Shown: piece after piece, positions 46,914 to 58,467 of the stretch
Layout of the letters: each line of letters starts with the position of its first letter
Numbering within the stretch: the stretch's first letter is position 1
Assembly (NCBI RefSeq): GCF_000004195.4
Contig: NC_030681.2
Coordinates: 139,062,006-139,126,005, forward strand
DNA from: Xenopus tropicalis
Lineage: Eukaryota; Chordata; Amphibia; Anura; Pipidae
Direction: 5' to 3'
DNA length: 64,000 nt
Notes under the pieces: generated by a model
What the model was told of the DNA's origin: nothing
The model's database searches: none
The model's input: the letters and a program-made list of their open reading frames with translations, nothing else
Position numbers and translations under genes: made by a program

Positions 46914-48593
46914 GGTGGTATTGAGATCCAAATTAAGAAAAGACCCCTTATGCGGAAAACTTCAGGTCCCAAGCATCCAACAGGTCCCATACCTATACAT
47001 TCATTTTGATTTCTTAATGATTTTAAAGTTAGTTGTAAATGCAGTAGCACTAAGGGTTAACACAATGAGCCCCAGTGCTGATGCCAAACATGTTTATTTA
47101 GCCAGCCATGAACACTAGGGGCTATCATTCCAACCCAATGAGCCGGGCTGAGACAACTTGCTGCTCAGAGCAAAACACTTTCTGAGTTCTTTGTTCATTT
47201 TGTATTTGTAAGGAAAATTCCAGTTGCTCCCTGGCCGCATAGAGAATTCCCACAGCTGCTGCAATGCTCGGCACAAGTCATTTGTTACACAGGGCCAGGG
47301 GTCATCCAATCACTGGAGGGTTAGGCTCATGAAGTGGCGTGAAAGGCTTGTGATTGGACAGTGAGGGCCAACTCCTCTTTTCAAGAACAATATCCTAAGG
47401 ACAAACAGAGGGTTTTTCTAGGAAACTCGCTGCACTTTTTGTTACTAAAAGTGATTCTTTTTCTGTACAATTTTGTTTTGAGCAGGACTTGTACAGAGTT
47501 AAAAAAAAAAAAAATATGCCAGGCAATTCAGAGGATGAGAACAGCCAGGATCATGGCTCTTACAAGTGTGTATAACCGATGGTATAATACTGTCAATTAA
47601 TTGTACCTAGTGAATGACCATCGGTGAAGCATTGAGGCAGAAGGTTGCAGTCTGCTCTGTTAAATGGTACAGGGTAGTTAGTGTTGCTACCTCACCCCTT
47701 TAATACAGGGCGTATATTGAATCCACATCCTGCATGAAGTTAGCAATTCATTTAGATGCATGCTGCAGCCTGCATTCAGCACTTACATGTGCTTGTGTCA
47801 GTACCGGCACATCAGAAAGAAAGGTATGCGTTTCATCTTGAGCTCCCCTGTGGTGGAACACAGCAGAATGTCACTGTAGGGGAACATAGGAGGAAACGAT
47901 GTACAAGCCCTGGGCATATGGAGGAATCTGATCGTTTGGCACTTTGGCCATACAATGGAATAGCATAGACAGGAATAGGACCTGTCCAAATGAAGATCTC
48001 ATCAATGAGCCCACACAGTTCCCGATCTGATGGGAAAATCAAACCCGCCCTATTGACATCTGTCCAATTCTATGGCAGATATCAGTTGGGTAGGCCCTTC
48101 AGTGGTCCCCATACACAGGCAGACATCTGCATGTGTATGGCAACTTAATGTCCGCCCTGGTATTGGCCCACAGATTAGTCTGATTATTCACCAGTTTTAA
48201 TTAACTGATGTGTAGATATAATTGAAACACAAATCATTGGAACCAGTTAAATGTGCATTGTTGTCCCCCTTGTTAATTTCCAAAGTCCTATTCGCTTTTA
48301 ATAATGGGCAGGTTTAGCCCTACAGCCAACTGTGATGAATTTGCTGTTTTAAATGCAAACCTTTCACTCAACCGACTCTTCTGGAACTGAACTGCAAGAG
48401 AGCAAAAAAGCCTATTTAACTTCCCAGCAGGAAAATAGGATGTCACTTTTACATCCAAATCATAAAGAAAAGCCATAAGGGGTTTTATTATGGAGAATTT
48501 TCTGTTAAAGAAAATAGAATTTTGCATTTTTTTTGCAGTTTTAATTATGTGCAATTACATCTGCATATAACATTAGGCTGTTTATATCTGTGT
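46914..48593. other. non-coding stretch with one decayed MITE
   Basis: 47940-48150 contains ggccatacaatgg, gcagatatcagttgggtagg and gtgtatggcaacttaa, a worn GGCCATACACG-type MITE. 47498-47512 is an A-run. No exon is recognisable elsewhere. Confidence 0.4.
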
Positions 48594-48608
48594 GGGGGGG
48601 GGGGGGGG
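48594..48608 (+). repeat. G15 run
   Basis: Fifteen consecutive G after tgt. Assembly or sequencing length may be inexact. Confidence 0.95.
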
Positions 48609-49136
48609 TGATCCTTTATGACACTGTCAGAATGACTTTGGCTGCAAGTTCATTCCTGCAGTAATTGGTATCAGTGGTTTAAACCTTGTTTTCTTTGTTA
48701 ATTAATGTCAAATGCCTGAGTGAGTATTGAAGAGACTGGCAGTGTCCCAAGATTAGCATGTGAGTGTAAAGTCACCACTGACAGCATCAGCAACATTTCA
48801 GTTACACAACCCAGAGATACACTGCTTTGTTAAAGGGACATTGGTCTCATCAGTTATGGCTTTAAAAAATTAATAAAATGTGTCTTGTTGAATCAAAAAA
48901 ATTTACTACCATTTGTGAGAGATTTTTGTGACCACATGACCACACAGCCACCCCTCGTCCCTGGTTGCAGGGTCTGCTGCATGATAGTTAGGCCACTGCC
49001 AAAGAGGCATTGTATAATATCCATGATTATTTTCACTGGGGGGTAGACATGTATACAGCACCAATATATTCTGCATTCCTACAGTCACAGCCTACAGTCT
49101 AATTTCACTAAGGGATCTTACGGGCTTTGGCAAATA
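48609..49136. other. non-coding stretch
   Basis: TTAAAGGGACATTGGTCTC at 48832 looks like a lone T2-type left end. Nothing else recognised. Confidence 0.35.
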
Positions 49137-49379
49137 CATGCTGAGTGTGGGACCTATTATTCAGAAGGCTCGGGACCAGATAAGCCTTTCTGTAATTTGA
49201 ATCTCCACACCTTAAGTCTACAAAAAAAAAATCATTTAAACATTAAATAAACCCAATAGGATTGTTGTGCCTGTAATAAAGATTTATTAAATCTTAGTTA
49301 CGATCAAGTAAAAGGTACTGTCTTATTATTACAAAGGAAATGGATAATGGGTTTCCAGAAAACAGATCCCATACCTGTA
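49137..49379. mobile_element. TA-flanked MITE, unexpanded, internally deleted
   Basis: Left end gagtgtgggacctattattc, right end gatcccataCCTGTA. One internal unit reading TAAAAGGTACTG. The right arm is mostly deleted. Confidence 0.75.
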
Positions 49380-50410
49380 CTGGGTTTATATCTGATATTA
49401 TATGTGAGTTCAACACGTGTCTCTTATTGTTTAAAAAGCACAAAGAAAAGCTGCCATCAAATGCAAATTGAACTCGCATGAGTAGACATAGGCAGAATAT
49501 AATGGGATAAATAAGCTGATGTGCTTAAACCTGCATTTCAAATGCACACTGAAAAATGCTGTGTGTAGGATCCCTAACACAGACAGGTACACACGAGTTA
49601 TGCTAGAAGCCATTTCATCTTTATTATTATTCAAGTGTCTTCAAGACTATCTCAGCTCAGTACTGAAAGTGTTTCTCCATGTCCTGTTCAGGCTTCTCGG
49701 TGGCATGCCCATAATTATTATGAGTCTAGGTGGTTGTCCTCTATATCTTTTCCCTTCAAATATTCCAATAACTTGGGATGTTTAAGTTGATAGGGAGACT
49801 TCATTTGGTCAAGGATCCTTTGTTTGTTTACTTTGCTGTCCACAATATTCCAAAGGTCTTTGCCAAGTCCAATGTTGAAAGGATGTTTTCCGTGTTCTGT
49901 TTCTTCACTTCACATGCAAAACAAGTCACAGAACATATAAGAGCCTGGACAACTCTGATCTTTCTTTACTTTTGAAGATCTTTTCTAGGTTATTCATTTA
50001 TTTATACACTAGTATGTTTCTAGGAATTAAACCCAAGCACAGAAGAGAGGAAAACCCATGCAAACATGGAAACATCATAAAGTTCCACATATAGTGCCCT
50101 GGTTGAGCCAAAGACCCATATTATTTGGTTCTACTCTGTATAGATGCCTAGGGACATTTGCATCTGCCAATGACTTGATATATGATGAGTTTCAGCCTTA
50201 AAGAACAAGGGTAATTCATTGCTGAGAACCTACAATTAAGAATGGAAACTGGATGTTTCATATTTGACTAACCTTCATACGGGAAACTCACTCCATCCCT
50301 GCTCCTAAGTTGGACTTCGGCTGCTTAAGATGCCTGCCCTGAGCTGGGCTTTTAAAATTCACACTGCTTCAGTGGCTAAAAAAGCAACCCTTGAAACCAA
50401 TCCCTCACCT
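49380..50410. other. non-coding stretch, no clear feature
   Basis: Short forward frames at 49519-49785 and 49778-49975 have no domain signature. Nothing else recognised. Confidence 0.3.
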
Positions 50411-50620
50411 GCTTTAAGCTGGCCATATATGCAACAATATAATTGTACAAAATGTTGTTTCATATGATTTTCAGACTAGATGCTGCCTTCAAATTATTGT
50501 CCTGATAATTTTCATACAAAGGAGATCAGTTGTTTATTTGATCAGACAGGTTAGAAAATTTCGGTTGGGGAATGTTAATATTTGTGCATGTATTGTGTAT
50601 CTGACGGTATCCTTGGGTGA
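50411..50620. mobile_element. decayed GGCCATACACG-type MITE
   Basis: TTTAAGCTGGCCATATATGC, then caatataattgtacaaaatg (compare ataatatcgtacgaaac in intact copies) and aggttagaaaatttcggttg. The right end is lost. CpG sites of the family have turned into TG/CA, a sign of age. Confidence 0.55.
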
Positions 50621-51639
50621 CCTTGTTTGGTGTCTGGCAATTATTATAGTCAGGACATCCTCCGATTTGTTATTTTTAGGATTTTAATTTTACAAGTTCA
50701 ATCTGAATGTTAGTTCTAGATCGCATTTAAATGTACCATCGTTATGGTTCGTTATGGTAACATAAATGTATCCTTCACCTTTATCCTTGTATACTACAGA
50801 TAAATGCATGCCTACAGAACTGTGAGGATAACTTACAGAAAGTTAAATATGCTGAAACAATGGAAGCAATTGAACACGGCAAACATGTATTCATCACTTA
50901 ATTTGTTACTCTATTCTATGTGTTTTGCAAAATGAAGTTACATAAAGTTACATAAAGTGCTTTGGGGAAGGGTAGGTGCCAGGAATCAGCAGTCACTCCT
51001 GCACTATTTAATGCTGATCTCATTTCCTTAATTACAGTATAAATCCTCTCCTTTTTGCACTGGTGCTTGGCCAAACCTGCTTAACATGAAACCAATTATG
51101 ATTCACACAGACAGTGTGTCACTGGGTCACATTAATTACCAACAACTGCAAATGATCATTAGTATTTTTCTTCTTTTTAAATTGTTCCATATTTTTCAAG
51201 TCATATTCACTAATCTTGTTTATTCTGGGATTGGGCCTGGTGTTTTCAGTTTGAGATGGCCTGACCACATGTACTCAAAACTGTCAGTCAAAGGAAAGAT
51301 GGTTGCGCAAGTACATGACTACACAGAATAGAGTCAACCGGACGGTCCTGTTGGTAGAGTTGCAATATACATTATGTTCTCAGAATACAGCATTTGTTAC
51401 ACTTAGTAAAAGAAGTAGCTCCACGTGTATAAACCTACAGCTACTTGGCAAAACATGAGTCTCAGCTGGAGCCTTATGTATTGTATGTGTCATTTTCTTT
51501 TCCTCTGGTATATAAAATGTGTTTATGTGACTATGGTACCTCTCGGCAGGAAGTGACTTGTCTACCAAATGGCCTTGGGCTAGGAAGCAGTTGTCCCGAA
51601 GAGGAAACTATGGTTATTTAAATAGGGGCCTGCTTATAG
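50621..51639. other. non-coding stretch, no clear feature
   Basis: AT-rich; nothing recognised. Confidence 0.3.
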
Positions 51640-51852
51640 CAGGGTCAGACTGGGTCAGTGGGTCACCAGGAACCTGATCGTCTGCCTTCCCCCGTCACTG
51701 CCCCCCCACCCCCAATTATGGCAAAAGTTGCACACGGGGGGGGGGGGGGGAGGAAGAGGCTGACGGTGGGCGAGCGAGTGGGGGCCCCAAAGGGGGTGTG
51801 GGGCCCTAGGGTAGCAGCCCCAGTGGGTCTCGCACACCCTAGTCTGACCCTG
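51640..51852. mobile_element. non-autonomous hAT-like element (213 bp)
   Basis: Ends CAGGGTCAGACTGG and CTAGTCTGACCCTG. Flanks GCTTATAG (51632-51639) and GCTTATTG (51853-51860) match in 7 of 8 bases. Contains a G15 run at 51736-51750. Confidence 0.85.
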
Positions 51853-51890
51853 GCTTATTGTATATTGTCCAATCAGGCTAAAGTGCAATA

Positions 51891-52150
51891 CAGGTATGGA
51901 ACCTGGGGTTTTCCCGGATAAGGAGTTTTTCCGTAATGTGGATCTCCATATCTAATGTCTACTAATAAATCATCGAAACATTAAATAAACTCAAAAGGAT
52001 TTGCCTCCAATAAAGATTAATTATGTCTTAATTGAGATCAAGTACAAGGTAGTGTCTTATTATTAGAGAAAAAAAGGAAATACATTTTAAAATTGTGAAT
52101 TATTTAATTAAAATGGATTCTATGGGAGCTTTCTGGATAACAGATACCTG
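51891..52150. mobile_element. TA-flanked MITE, unexpanded, with small deletions
   Basis: TA then CAGGTATGGAACCTGGGG, ending cagataCCTG. A single unit reading AAGTACAAGGTAGTG, the extra-base form. Confidence 0.75.
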
Positions 52151-52663
52151 TGGGCACGGAAGTGCGGGACTGAGGACTCATTCCTGGTGATGCCTATTAT
52201 ATAAATGTCCCATTGCCATAGAGAAATAGATCACAGTTTCTTGATATTTTTGTCCTGGGACCCAAATTAAATTGCAGAATTAGCTCTGTGACCCAAAAGA
52301 TTTTTAGAACTAGTTATGCACCTTGATTTATTAACTATTGTGAAAATGAAAATGTAAAATTGTAAATCATGGAAATAAGAAACTTTCTAAATAAAATCAA
52401 TGAAAAATGATATACTGTTTATGAAATAATCACATTTTTCTTTACCAATCTGTCTCTCCTCGTGCAGCAGTTGGAGTCAGGCTCTGATAGTTAGGTCTAT
52501 ACATTGGTGTGTGCTCCCTTTTCTCAGACAATGTATTGGAGCCAAATAACCGACTCCAATACAGAGCTGTGTGTAGAAAGACAGATTGCTGATCATTTAT
52601 TTAAAAAATGGTACAGAATTGTTCATTTATTGTGTATAAAGTTTTTAATTCCATGAGATAAAG
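52151..52663. other. AT-rich stretch with old repeat remnant
   Basis: 52360-52590 (aaactttctaaataaaatca, cagcagttggagtcaggctc) resembles an old T2-related MITE interior; no ends visible. Confidence 0.35.
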
Positions 52664-53002
52664 TACAGTGAAACCTCAACTTTACATACCCCGATTTGAA
52701 GTTTTCTTGCATTTTACACCATTTTTTGTGGTCCCACCAACAAATAATACATACCGTATTTTCCGGTGTATAAGACGACTGGGCGTATAAGACGACCCCT
52801 GACTATACGCCGGACAAATACTTTCTGATCCCAAAGGGGAAGCTCATTTATCCAACGGCATGTCTCCAAGCTACGACTTTCACCGAATTAGATGCGGCTC
52901 AGTCCGAACGACTTACACATACAGCCCAGGCTAGGGAGATGCGACACTGACTTGTATGATTATAAGGTATGACTGGGTGTTACCAAAAGTTGCACCAATA
53001 AG

Positions 53003-53287
53003 CAGGGGCGCTTCTGCCATTAGGCGAGTTGAGAAACTCGCCTCAGGCGGCAGAAGCGCCCCAGTTACCAGGGGCGGCAAAAAGCCGCTCCTGGTAACTT
53101 TAAGAGCCGAATTTCCGGTTTTTAAACTGGAAATTCGGCTCTTCTAGTGCAGAGAGCGCAATTGCGCTCTCTGCACTAGCGATCTCACCGCCCCCGGACC
53201 CGCTCCTGCGCTCAGAAGGTAAGCGCTGGGGAGCGGGGCGGCATCCAGGAGCCGCCTCAGGCGGCGATATGTCCAGAATTGCCCCTG
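53003..53287. mobile_element. hAT-like MITE nested in the TA element (285 bp)
   Basis: Ends CAGGGGCGCTTCTGCC and GAATTGCCCCTG; the octamer CCAATAAG occurs at 52995-53002 and 53288-53295. The interior is a series of hairpins: gcctcaggcggc blocks on both sides, an arm pair at 53102-53143 and a perfect palindrome at 53144-53179. Confidence 0.92.
53144..53179. repeat. perfect 36-bp palindrome
   Basis: CTAGTGCAGAGAGCGCAA is followed at once by its exact reverse complement. Just upstream, 53102-53143 is a 42-bp palindrome (AAGAGCCGAATTTCCGGTTT) with a 2-bp centre and a single mismatch. Confidence 0.97.
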
Positions 53288-53951
53288 CCAATAAGGCAAT
53301 ACGCAACATCTTTAAAACAGTGTACCTATGCAGGCTTGTCACACATCCCCGATGTGGCGTGGCTAGCAACATGAGGCTCCGCCACTCAGCCCTGAGGAAC
53401 CGCCCCCTGGAGGTTGCGCATGCTTTCAGGAAGTTGCGTGAAACTTTGCACCACGAGGGTGAGGGAGCAGCGGGCTGCACTTGTACGCACTGGGCTACCG
53501 TCCCGCATCATCGGAGCTTTGTGGGTGAAATTTGCGTGGGTCCGGAGCAGCACGACATTAGCCAGAATGCCTGCGGAAATCCTCAGTGGTAAAGTAGTCT
53601 CCGGGTGAGTGCAGGCTAAATGGCGCGTCTCCCGGCGTAGCGCGTCTCCCGTTGCTGTGGCAACGAAAATGCGATCGTGCAGGCCGCACTAGGAAGACCA
53701 GGAAGCAAAGTGCAGGTGAGTACCCGGCGTATAAGACGACTCCTGACTTTGGCACAGATTTTTCGGGGTTAAAAAGTCGTCTTATACGCCGGAAAATACG
53801 GTAATTAATTTCCCCCGATTTTACATTTTCCTGGATTTGATGCCATTTGTTTCTAATCCCCATATCTTATATTTTCATGACAGTCTCCCTTTAATGTGAG
53901 GAAAAATTACATTATAATAGGTAAATGGAGAACAATACTAAGCAGCACAGT

Positions 53952-54178
53952 TAGTGGTGTAACAATATGGTGCCGGGTCCCCCAGCAAAAATAAATCCTC
54001 CAAGGGGGTACGGTGTGCACTGCAACAACCCCCTCCTGCCCAGTTGCATCCCCCCACCTGTTCATATCCCCCTGTCCTCTACTGCTCTTTCCCTCAGGTA
54101 GGAGAACAGCTGGGGAAGGGGGGATGTCTCTACAGCTATAGAGGAAGCAGGCCCTGCAGCCCAGGTCCCCTGTCACCT
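53952..54178 (+). mobile_element. decayed hAT-like element, relative of 15837-16060
   Basis: TAGTGGTGTAACAATATGG start, gtgccgggtcccccag, ggtaggagaacagctgggg and ctctacagctatagaggaag shared with 15837-16060. Ends not definable. Confidence 0.5.
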
Positions 54179-54985
54179 CCCCTTCACATTCTGTGGTAGT
54201 TAATGTTATTCTAAAAAAAAGGTGGAATTTTTTTATTTGGTCTGCAAGTGTTATCTCAGACTCACTAGAGGCTTATGGGATTTGTAGCACTACATAAGGT
54301 AGCAGCCTATGGGCTGAACAACCCTAGTTCCTAAGCAGCCCCAATGCCCTCTCCTTTCTCTGACCACTGAGCTGCTATTGAACTGCTGTGAAAACGATTA
54401 GCGTGCAGCATCATTAACAAGCACCACACATAACTGGAAAGTACCACTCGGCTACATGACAATGAACCCCCTATGTGTGTGACTATGCTGGCAGCTTGAC
54501 TATAGCAGACTCACTGCATACAGCTCCTGCAGCCATGGGATGAATAGGGAAATGTTCCAGTGAGCCAGATGGGGGGACCTGGGCAAGGAAGGCTGGCAGC
54601 ATGGGCAGAGTCAAGCAAATTCTACACTCCTTGAAGTACAACATCTTTGTGCCCGACTCACAGGTTAAGAAGACAACGGTCTGTAGCTTGTTACTTTTGC
54701 ACATTTTTGTTTTTCTGTTTACAGTGTAGAATTTAACCCTTTGGGGGGTGGCTGGGGGTGTACCCTGCAATATGTTAGACACCTTTATAGCTTCTCTCTG
54801 GATAGAATCAGAGTCTTGTGTAGTAACTTATTTACTGCCAGGACTGGTTGTTTTTTGTATAATTGGTACCATAAACTTCAATCTGATTTGTTTTCATTCA
54901 TTGTAAAAGAAAGATAAGATGCAGCACTGGTCATTGTGAGATGTTTAGCCATTTTGTGTTGGGATGTCAATTTATTCTCACAGCA
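54179..54985. other. non-coding stretch, no clear feature
   Basis: A 99-codon reverse frame at 54483-54782 has no domain signature. Nothing else recognised. Confidence 0.3.
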
Positions 54986-55181
54986 TTAAGGGCTCTGGCA
55001 CATGAGGAGATTAGTTTGCAGGTGACTAATCTCCCCGAAATGCCATCCCACCGGCGAAAATCTAAATCCCCGGTGGGATGGAATACGCGGCGCTGCGATT
55101 TCCCTGTAGAAGTTGCCTTGAGAGGAAAGGCAGGGAGATTTGTCACGGGCGACTAATCTCCCCGTGTGCCAGAGCCCTTAA
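54986..55181. mobile_element. foldback MITE, intact (GGCTCTGGCACA family, 196 bp)
   Basis: TTAAGGGCTCTGGCACATG at the left and TGTGCCAGAGCCCTTAA at the right; TTAA both sides. Internal arms gactaatctcccc and ccatcccaccgg / ccggtgggatgg. This is the reference copy for 3365, 30004 and, more distantly, 46583. Confidence 0.9.
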
Positions 55182-55384
55182 GGGTGAAGACACACTGAGA
55201 TACTTAGTAGCAGCTACTTGTCACTGCTACTAAATGCCAGAAAATACCCTGCCATAGACAATATTGAGAATTGCCTCTGGTTAAACACACATAGAGACAA
55301 TTATCAGTTGATGATGATAATTGTCTATTTTTGTATCAGTGACAAGTAGCTGCTACTAGTAGCTCTGTGTGTCTTCACCCTTAA
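55178..55384. mobile_element. foldback MITE, intact (GGGTGAAGACACAC family, 207 bp)
   Basis: TTAAGGGTGAAGACACAC at the left and GTGTGTCTTCACCCTTAA at the right. Arms tagtagcagctacttgtcac and gtgacaagtagctgctacta fold back over nearly the whole length. Shares its left TTAA with the right TTAA of the preceding MITE. Confidence 0.92.
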
Positions 55385-55505
55385 GGAACAGCAGGTTTCT
55401 AATTAGAGTCTTATACCCCCCCATCTCCTTTTAGATTGCAAGCTCATTGAGCAGGCATGTAATCCGTGTATTGGATGTATACATTTTGTACATTGCTGTA
55501 CACTG

Positions 55506-55792
55506 TAATATTATCCAGAAAGCTCATAATTCCAGGAAAAACCATCGCCAGTAGACTAATTAATTATTATTTTTAAAAATGATTCCCTTTTTCTATGTAA
55601 TAAACAATAGTACCATCTACTTGATCCTAAGCTGCATGGCTCCATATTGGTGGCAAGACAAATCTATTGGGTTTATTTAAGGTTAAAAAGGTTTTTTGTA
55701 AACTTCACGTTGACCTGGTTGCATAAAACCCATTATATGAAAAACCCCATGTCCCAAACATTCCAGATAATAGATCCTATATCTGTACTTGT
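55506..55792. mobile_element. TA-flanked MITE, unexpanded, old
   Basis: Left arm ttatccagaaagctcataat, one unit with aatagtaccatctacttgat, right end gatcctatatCTGTA. Many substitutions. Confidence 0.65.
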
Positions 55793-55899
55793 CCATCTCA
55801 GTAAACTCAAGACAATCAATAGAGATTGATGATACTGGAGTTGTGGGTTAACATATTGCAGATGGTACGACACTAAAGACCCAACCTGAGGGTGCAAGG

Positions 55900-56060
55900 C
55901 TGCACACAAAAAATGATTGGTTTGTAAGGCTATCATTTTATTATTGTTACCTTTTATTACTTACATTTCTGTTCAGGCCTCTCCTATACATCGTTTAGTC
56001 TGTCATTCAAACCACTTCCTTGTTGATAGGGTTAATGGGATCCTAGCAACCAAAAATGTA
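55900..56060. mobile_element. fragment of the GTTCACC-family T2-related MITE
   Basis: aaaaaatgattggtttgtaa, attattgttaccttttatta and ggcctctcctatacatc match 34680-34820. No ends. Confidence 0.55.
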
Positions 56061-57258
56061 AACCTTTTATTATCATTCAAGAGGATGACGTGGTCCATAT
56101 ATTGTGTATCAGTGTCCCTTTTATTCAGTGTCTAAAGGATGAAGAGAAAAAGGTGCTGCCCACAACAGCATTAGAAGATGAAGAGTAAATGAAAGTATAG
56201 TACTGAGGGCACCTTGGTAAGAGATCCATGTTTATCTCTCCTTTTCCTCTGTGTAAATACACTTGCTGGACCTGGGGCTTTTAACAGATCCCATTGCAAT
56301 GCAGTGCGTTTAAAGGTCTCCGTGTGGATGTTTCCTAAAGATAACGCTGATCTAATGAGAATGCAAGTTCATTGTCAGGTCTCCTGGAGTCTTACATTAC
56401 TCCATGATGTCTGATGGACTAGCGACATAATCATTCCCAGTTCTTACATTCTATAGGCTTGAAGAGCAGTGTTTGGGAAGTAGGGGTCAATATGGATGGC
56501 TTCCTGGGACCTCATTCTTATACAGGGCCCAACTAAGTAAAGAAATGTTATAGAAAAGGGGCTGTAACAGTAGGACAGTGCGTACAATGATTAATATTGT
56601 GTCAGGAGAAGGTGCTGTGAGTGTATACAGCAGGACAGGATGGTATAGTGAGGCAAGATGGAGTCAGGTAATACTGAGTGTGAGAGGGTATGGGTTATAC
56701 ATATGGCATACAATGTATAATGAAGCAAAACTTACAATTCCCTGTTAACCCCAAAATAAATCTGCAATTTATTATTTTGGTGGGAAATTGGAAAATACTG
56801 GATATGATGACAACAGCGGCGCCCTGTAATGCCTTTTCATTGGTGGATGACTGCCATATCTGGTAATCCTGACTAGTAGAGATGTTTGTTATGTGACTGT
56901 CTCTGGTCTCAAGTAGTTCTGCCGATGTGTAACTTACAGGACAGATGTCTCATTAGCTTCTGTGTCTCTCAGCCTGTATGGGTGTGTCGCCTGAGACATA
57001 AACAAAGATGAGCATGGCATCCACCCACTTCCCTCCACTAATCCTATTATACAAGTCTGACGGATCAGGTGATGGAGTAACAAGCCTGAACTCTGTGGCA
57101 TGGAGCACTGGTGTGACCTCTTATATACTCATTCTTCTTATGTCAATTGCTAATGGCCTTATGTAAGTCTGGTTACTTCCTGTCCCACAGATGAAAACAA
57201 GCCATAATGTACAGGCAAAAGGCCCTAATAAGCAGATCTAGCTAGATAAACATCTAGA
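56061..57258. other. non-coding stretch, no clear feature
   Basis: Single-copy in appearance; nothing recognised. Confidence 0.3.
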
Positions 57259-57562
57259 CTAAAGGTGGCCACACACGTGAAAAGATCGTTAAATCCGCCA
57301 CTAATGTTCATGGCTGAAACGGCAGATAAGGAGGTAGAAACAATAGGATCTCTACCTGCCGATTCAGCCCTGACGGCAGATTTTGCTCAGGCGCCTTCTA
57401 TGGAGCCCAATCAAAATCTTTTAACCTGGCCGGTCGGCTAGTCGACCGATATCAGCAGCCTCCTGCGATATCGGTCGACTCGCCGACTTGCCATACACGC
57501 ACCAAATATCGTACGAAACGAGGTTTCATACGATATTATTGGTGCGTGTATGGCCAGCTTAA
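57259..57562. mobile_element. TTAA foldback MITE (GGCCATACACG family)
   Basis: Left CTAAAGGTGGCCACACACG, right CGTGTATGGCCAGCTTAA. The interior matches 12054-12391 in reverse order (gaggtagaaacaatagg, gcgccttctatgg, atatcgtacgaaacgagg). Confidence 0.85.
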
Positions 57563-57909
57563 CCCCAAGTAATACCGTCATATAATTGGTGACTGCCAAC
57601 TATTTCATGTTCAGAACGTCCTGAGATTTGTATTTTAAGGGCTTTATCTTACAATTTCCTCCTGAATGCTAGTTTTAAACGTACGACCGATATCCAAACA
57701 TTTGTCGGAAGACTGAAAACTGAACGTGTAATAAATAGGTGTAAAAAAAAAATGATTAAAAGACAAATTAATATAGTATGACACCGTAAAAAAGGTAAAG
57801 GCAGCCTTTTGGGGTAATGTAATAAAAAGTTGACCAGTAAACGCTACCTGCTGATTGGTCACTTACTAGACTGGTAGCAAACTTTCAACCATTTACTATA
57901 TCACCCCAC

Positions 57910-58245
57910 AAGTGTCATAAAGGGAAACGAAACCCAAAAACCGATTGATATAAATTTACCCACGGTACTTCAGCAAGTACTTTTGCAATTTACAGTCATT
58001 TTCTTTTCAGCCATTTCTGAGATATTTACATGTTTAGACTGTTACTACTTCTGGCTCGGCTGAGAGTCAGAAATGCTAAGGGTAACTGAATATAGGAAGT
58101 GCAGGTACAGTTAGGGTTGCTTTTAGCCTTATTTATGTTTATTTATACAGAATATTTGATTAAAATGGAGTCTGTAGGAGACAGGCTTCCCGTAATTTGG
58201 AGCTTTCTGGATATTGGGTTTCCGATTAACAGATCCCAAACCTGT
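57910..58245. mobile_element. T2-like left part followed by a TA-MITE right end
   Basis: 57918-58110 begins AAAGGGAAACGAAACCC and carries the T2-type acttttgcaatttacagtca interior. 58148-58245 is the isolated right arm of the TA-flanked family (ggagctttctggatattggg, ccaaaCCTGTA). Both are fragments. Confidence 0.55.
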
Positions 58246-58467
58246 ACTTAGTATAAATAATTTACTAAAACACTAACATTCCTAATTTTTTTATTTTTTA
58301 AAAATTTGAATAAACTCACTTCCACAAATGTCTTACACTTACTAATAAGTCTGAACTGAAAAAGTTTCTGCAGAAAAAAGTTGCAGAAAAGTTGTGAAAC
58401 TCAATTCCTTGCGCAAAAACCACAGTCTACCAGTGGTGTGCCTATAACAGTAGCACATACATCCTAT

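Larger units (their letters stand above)
52754..53801. mobile_element. TIR transposon with TA duplication (1048 bp), non-autonomous
   Basis: Ends CCGTATTTTCCGG and CCGGAAAATACGG are perfect 13-bp inverted repeats, each flanked by TA (52752-52753, 53802-53803). The subterminal gtataagacgac motif occurs twice at the left (52778 and 52795) and, as gtataagacgac / gtcgtcttatac, on both sides of the right end. TA duplication fits the Tc1/mariner superfamily. No transposase frame is present. GC-rich interior. Confidence 0.9.
52664..53880. mobile_element. outer old transposon split by later insertions
   Basis: TACAGTGAAACCTCAACTTT at 52664 looks like a mariner-type end; related ttttacattttcctggattt sequence continues after 53803. 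The limits are approximate. Confidence 0.4.
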
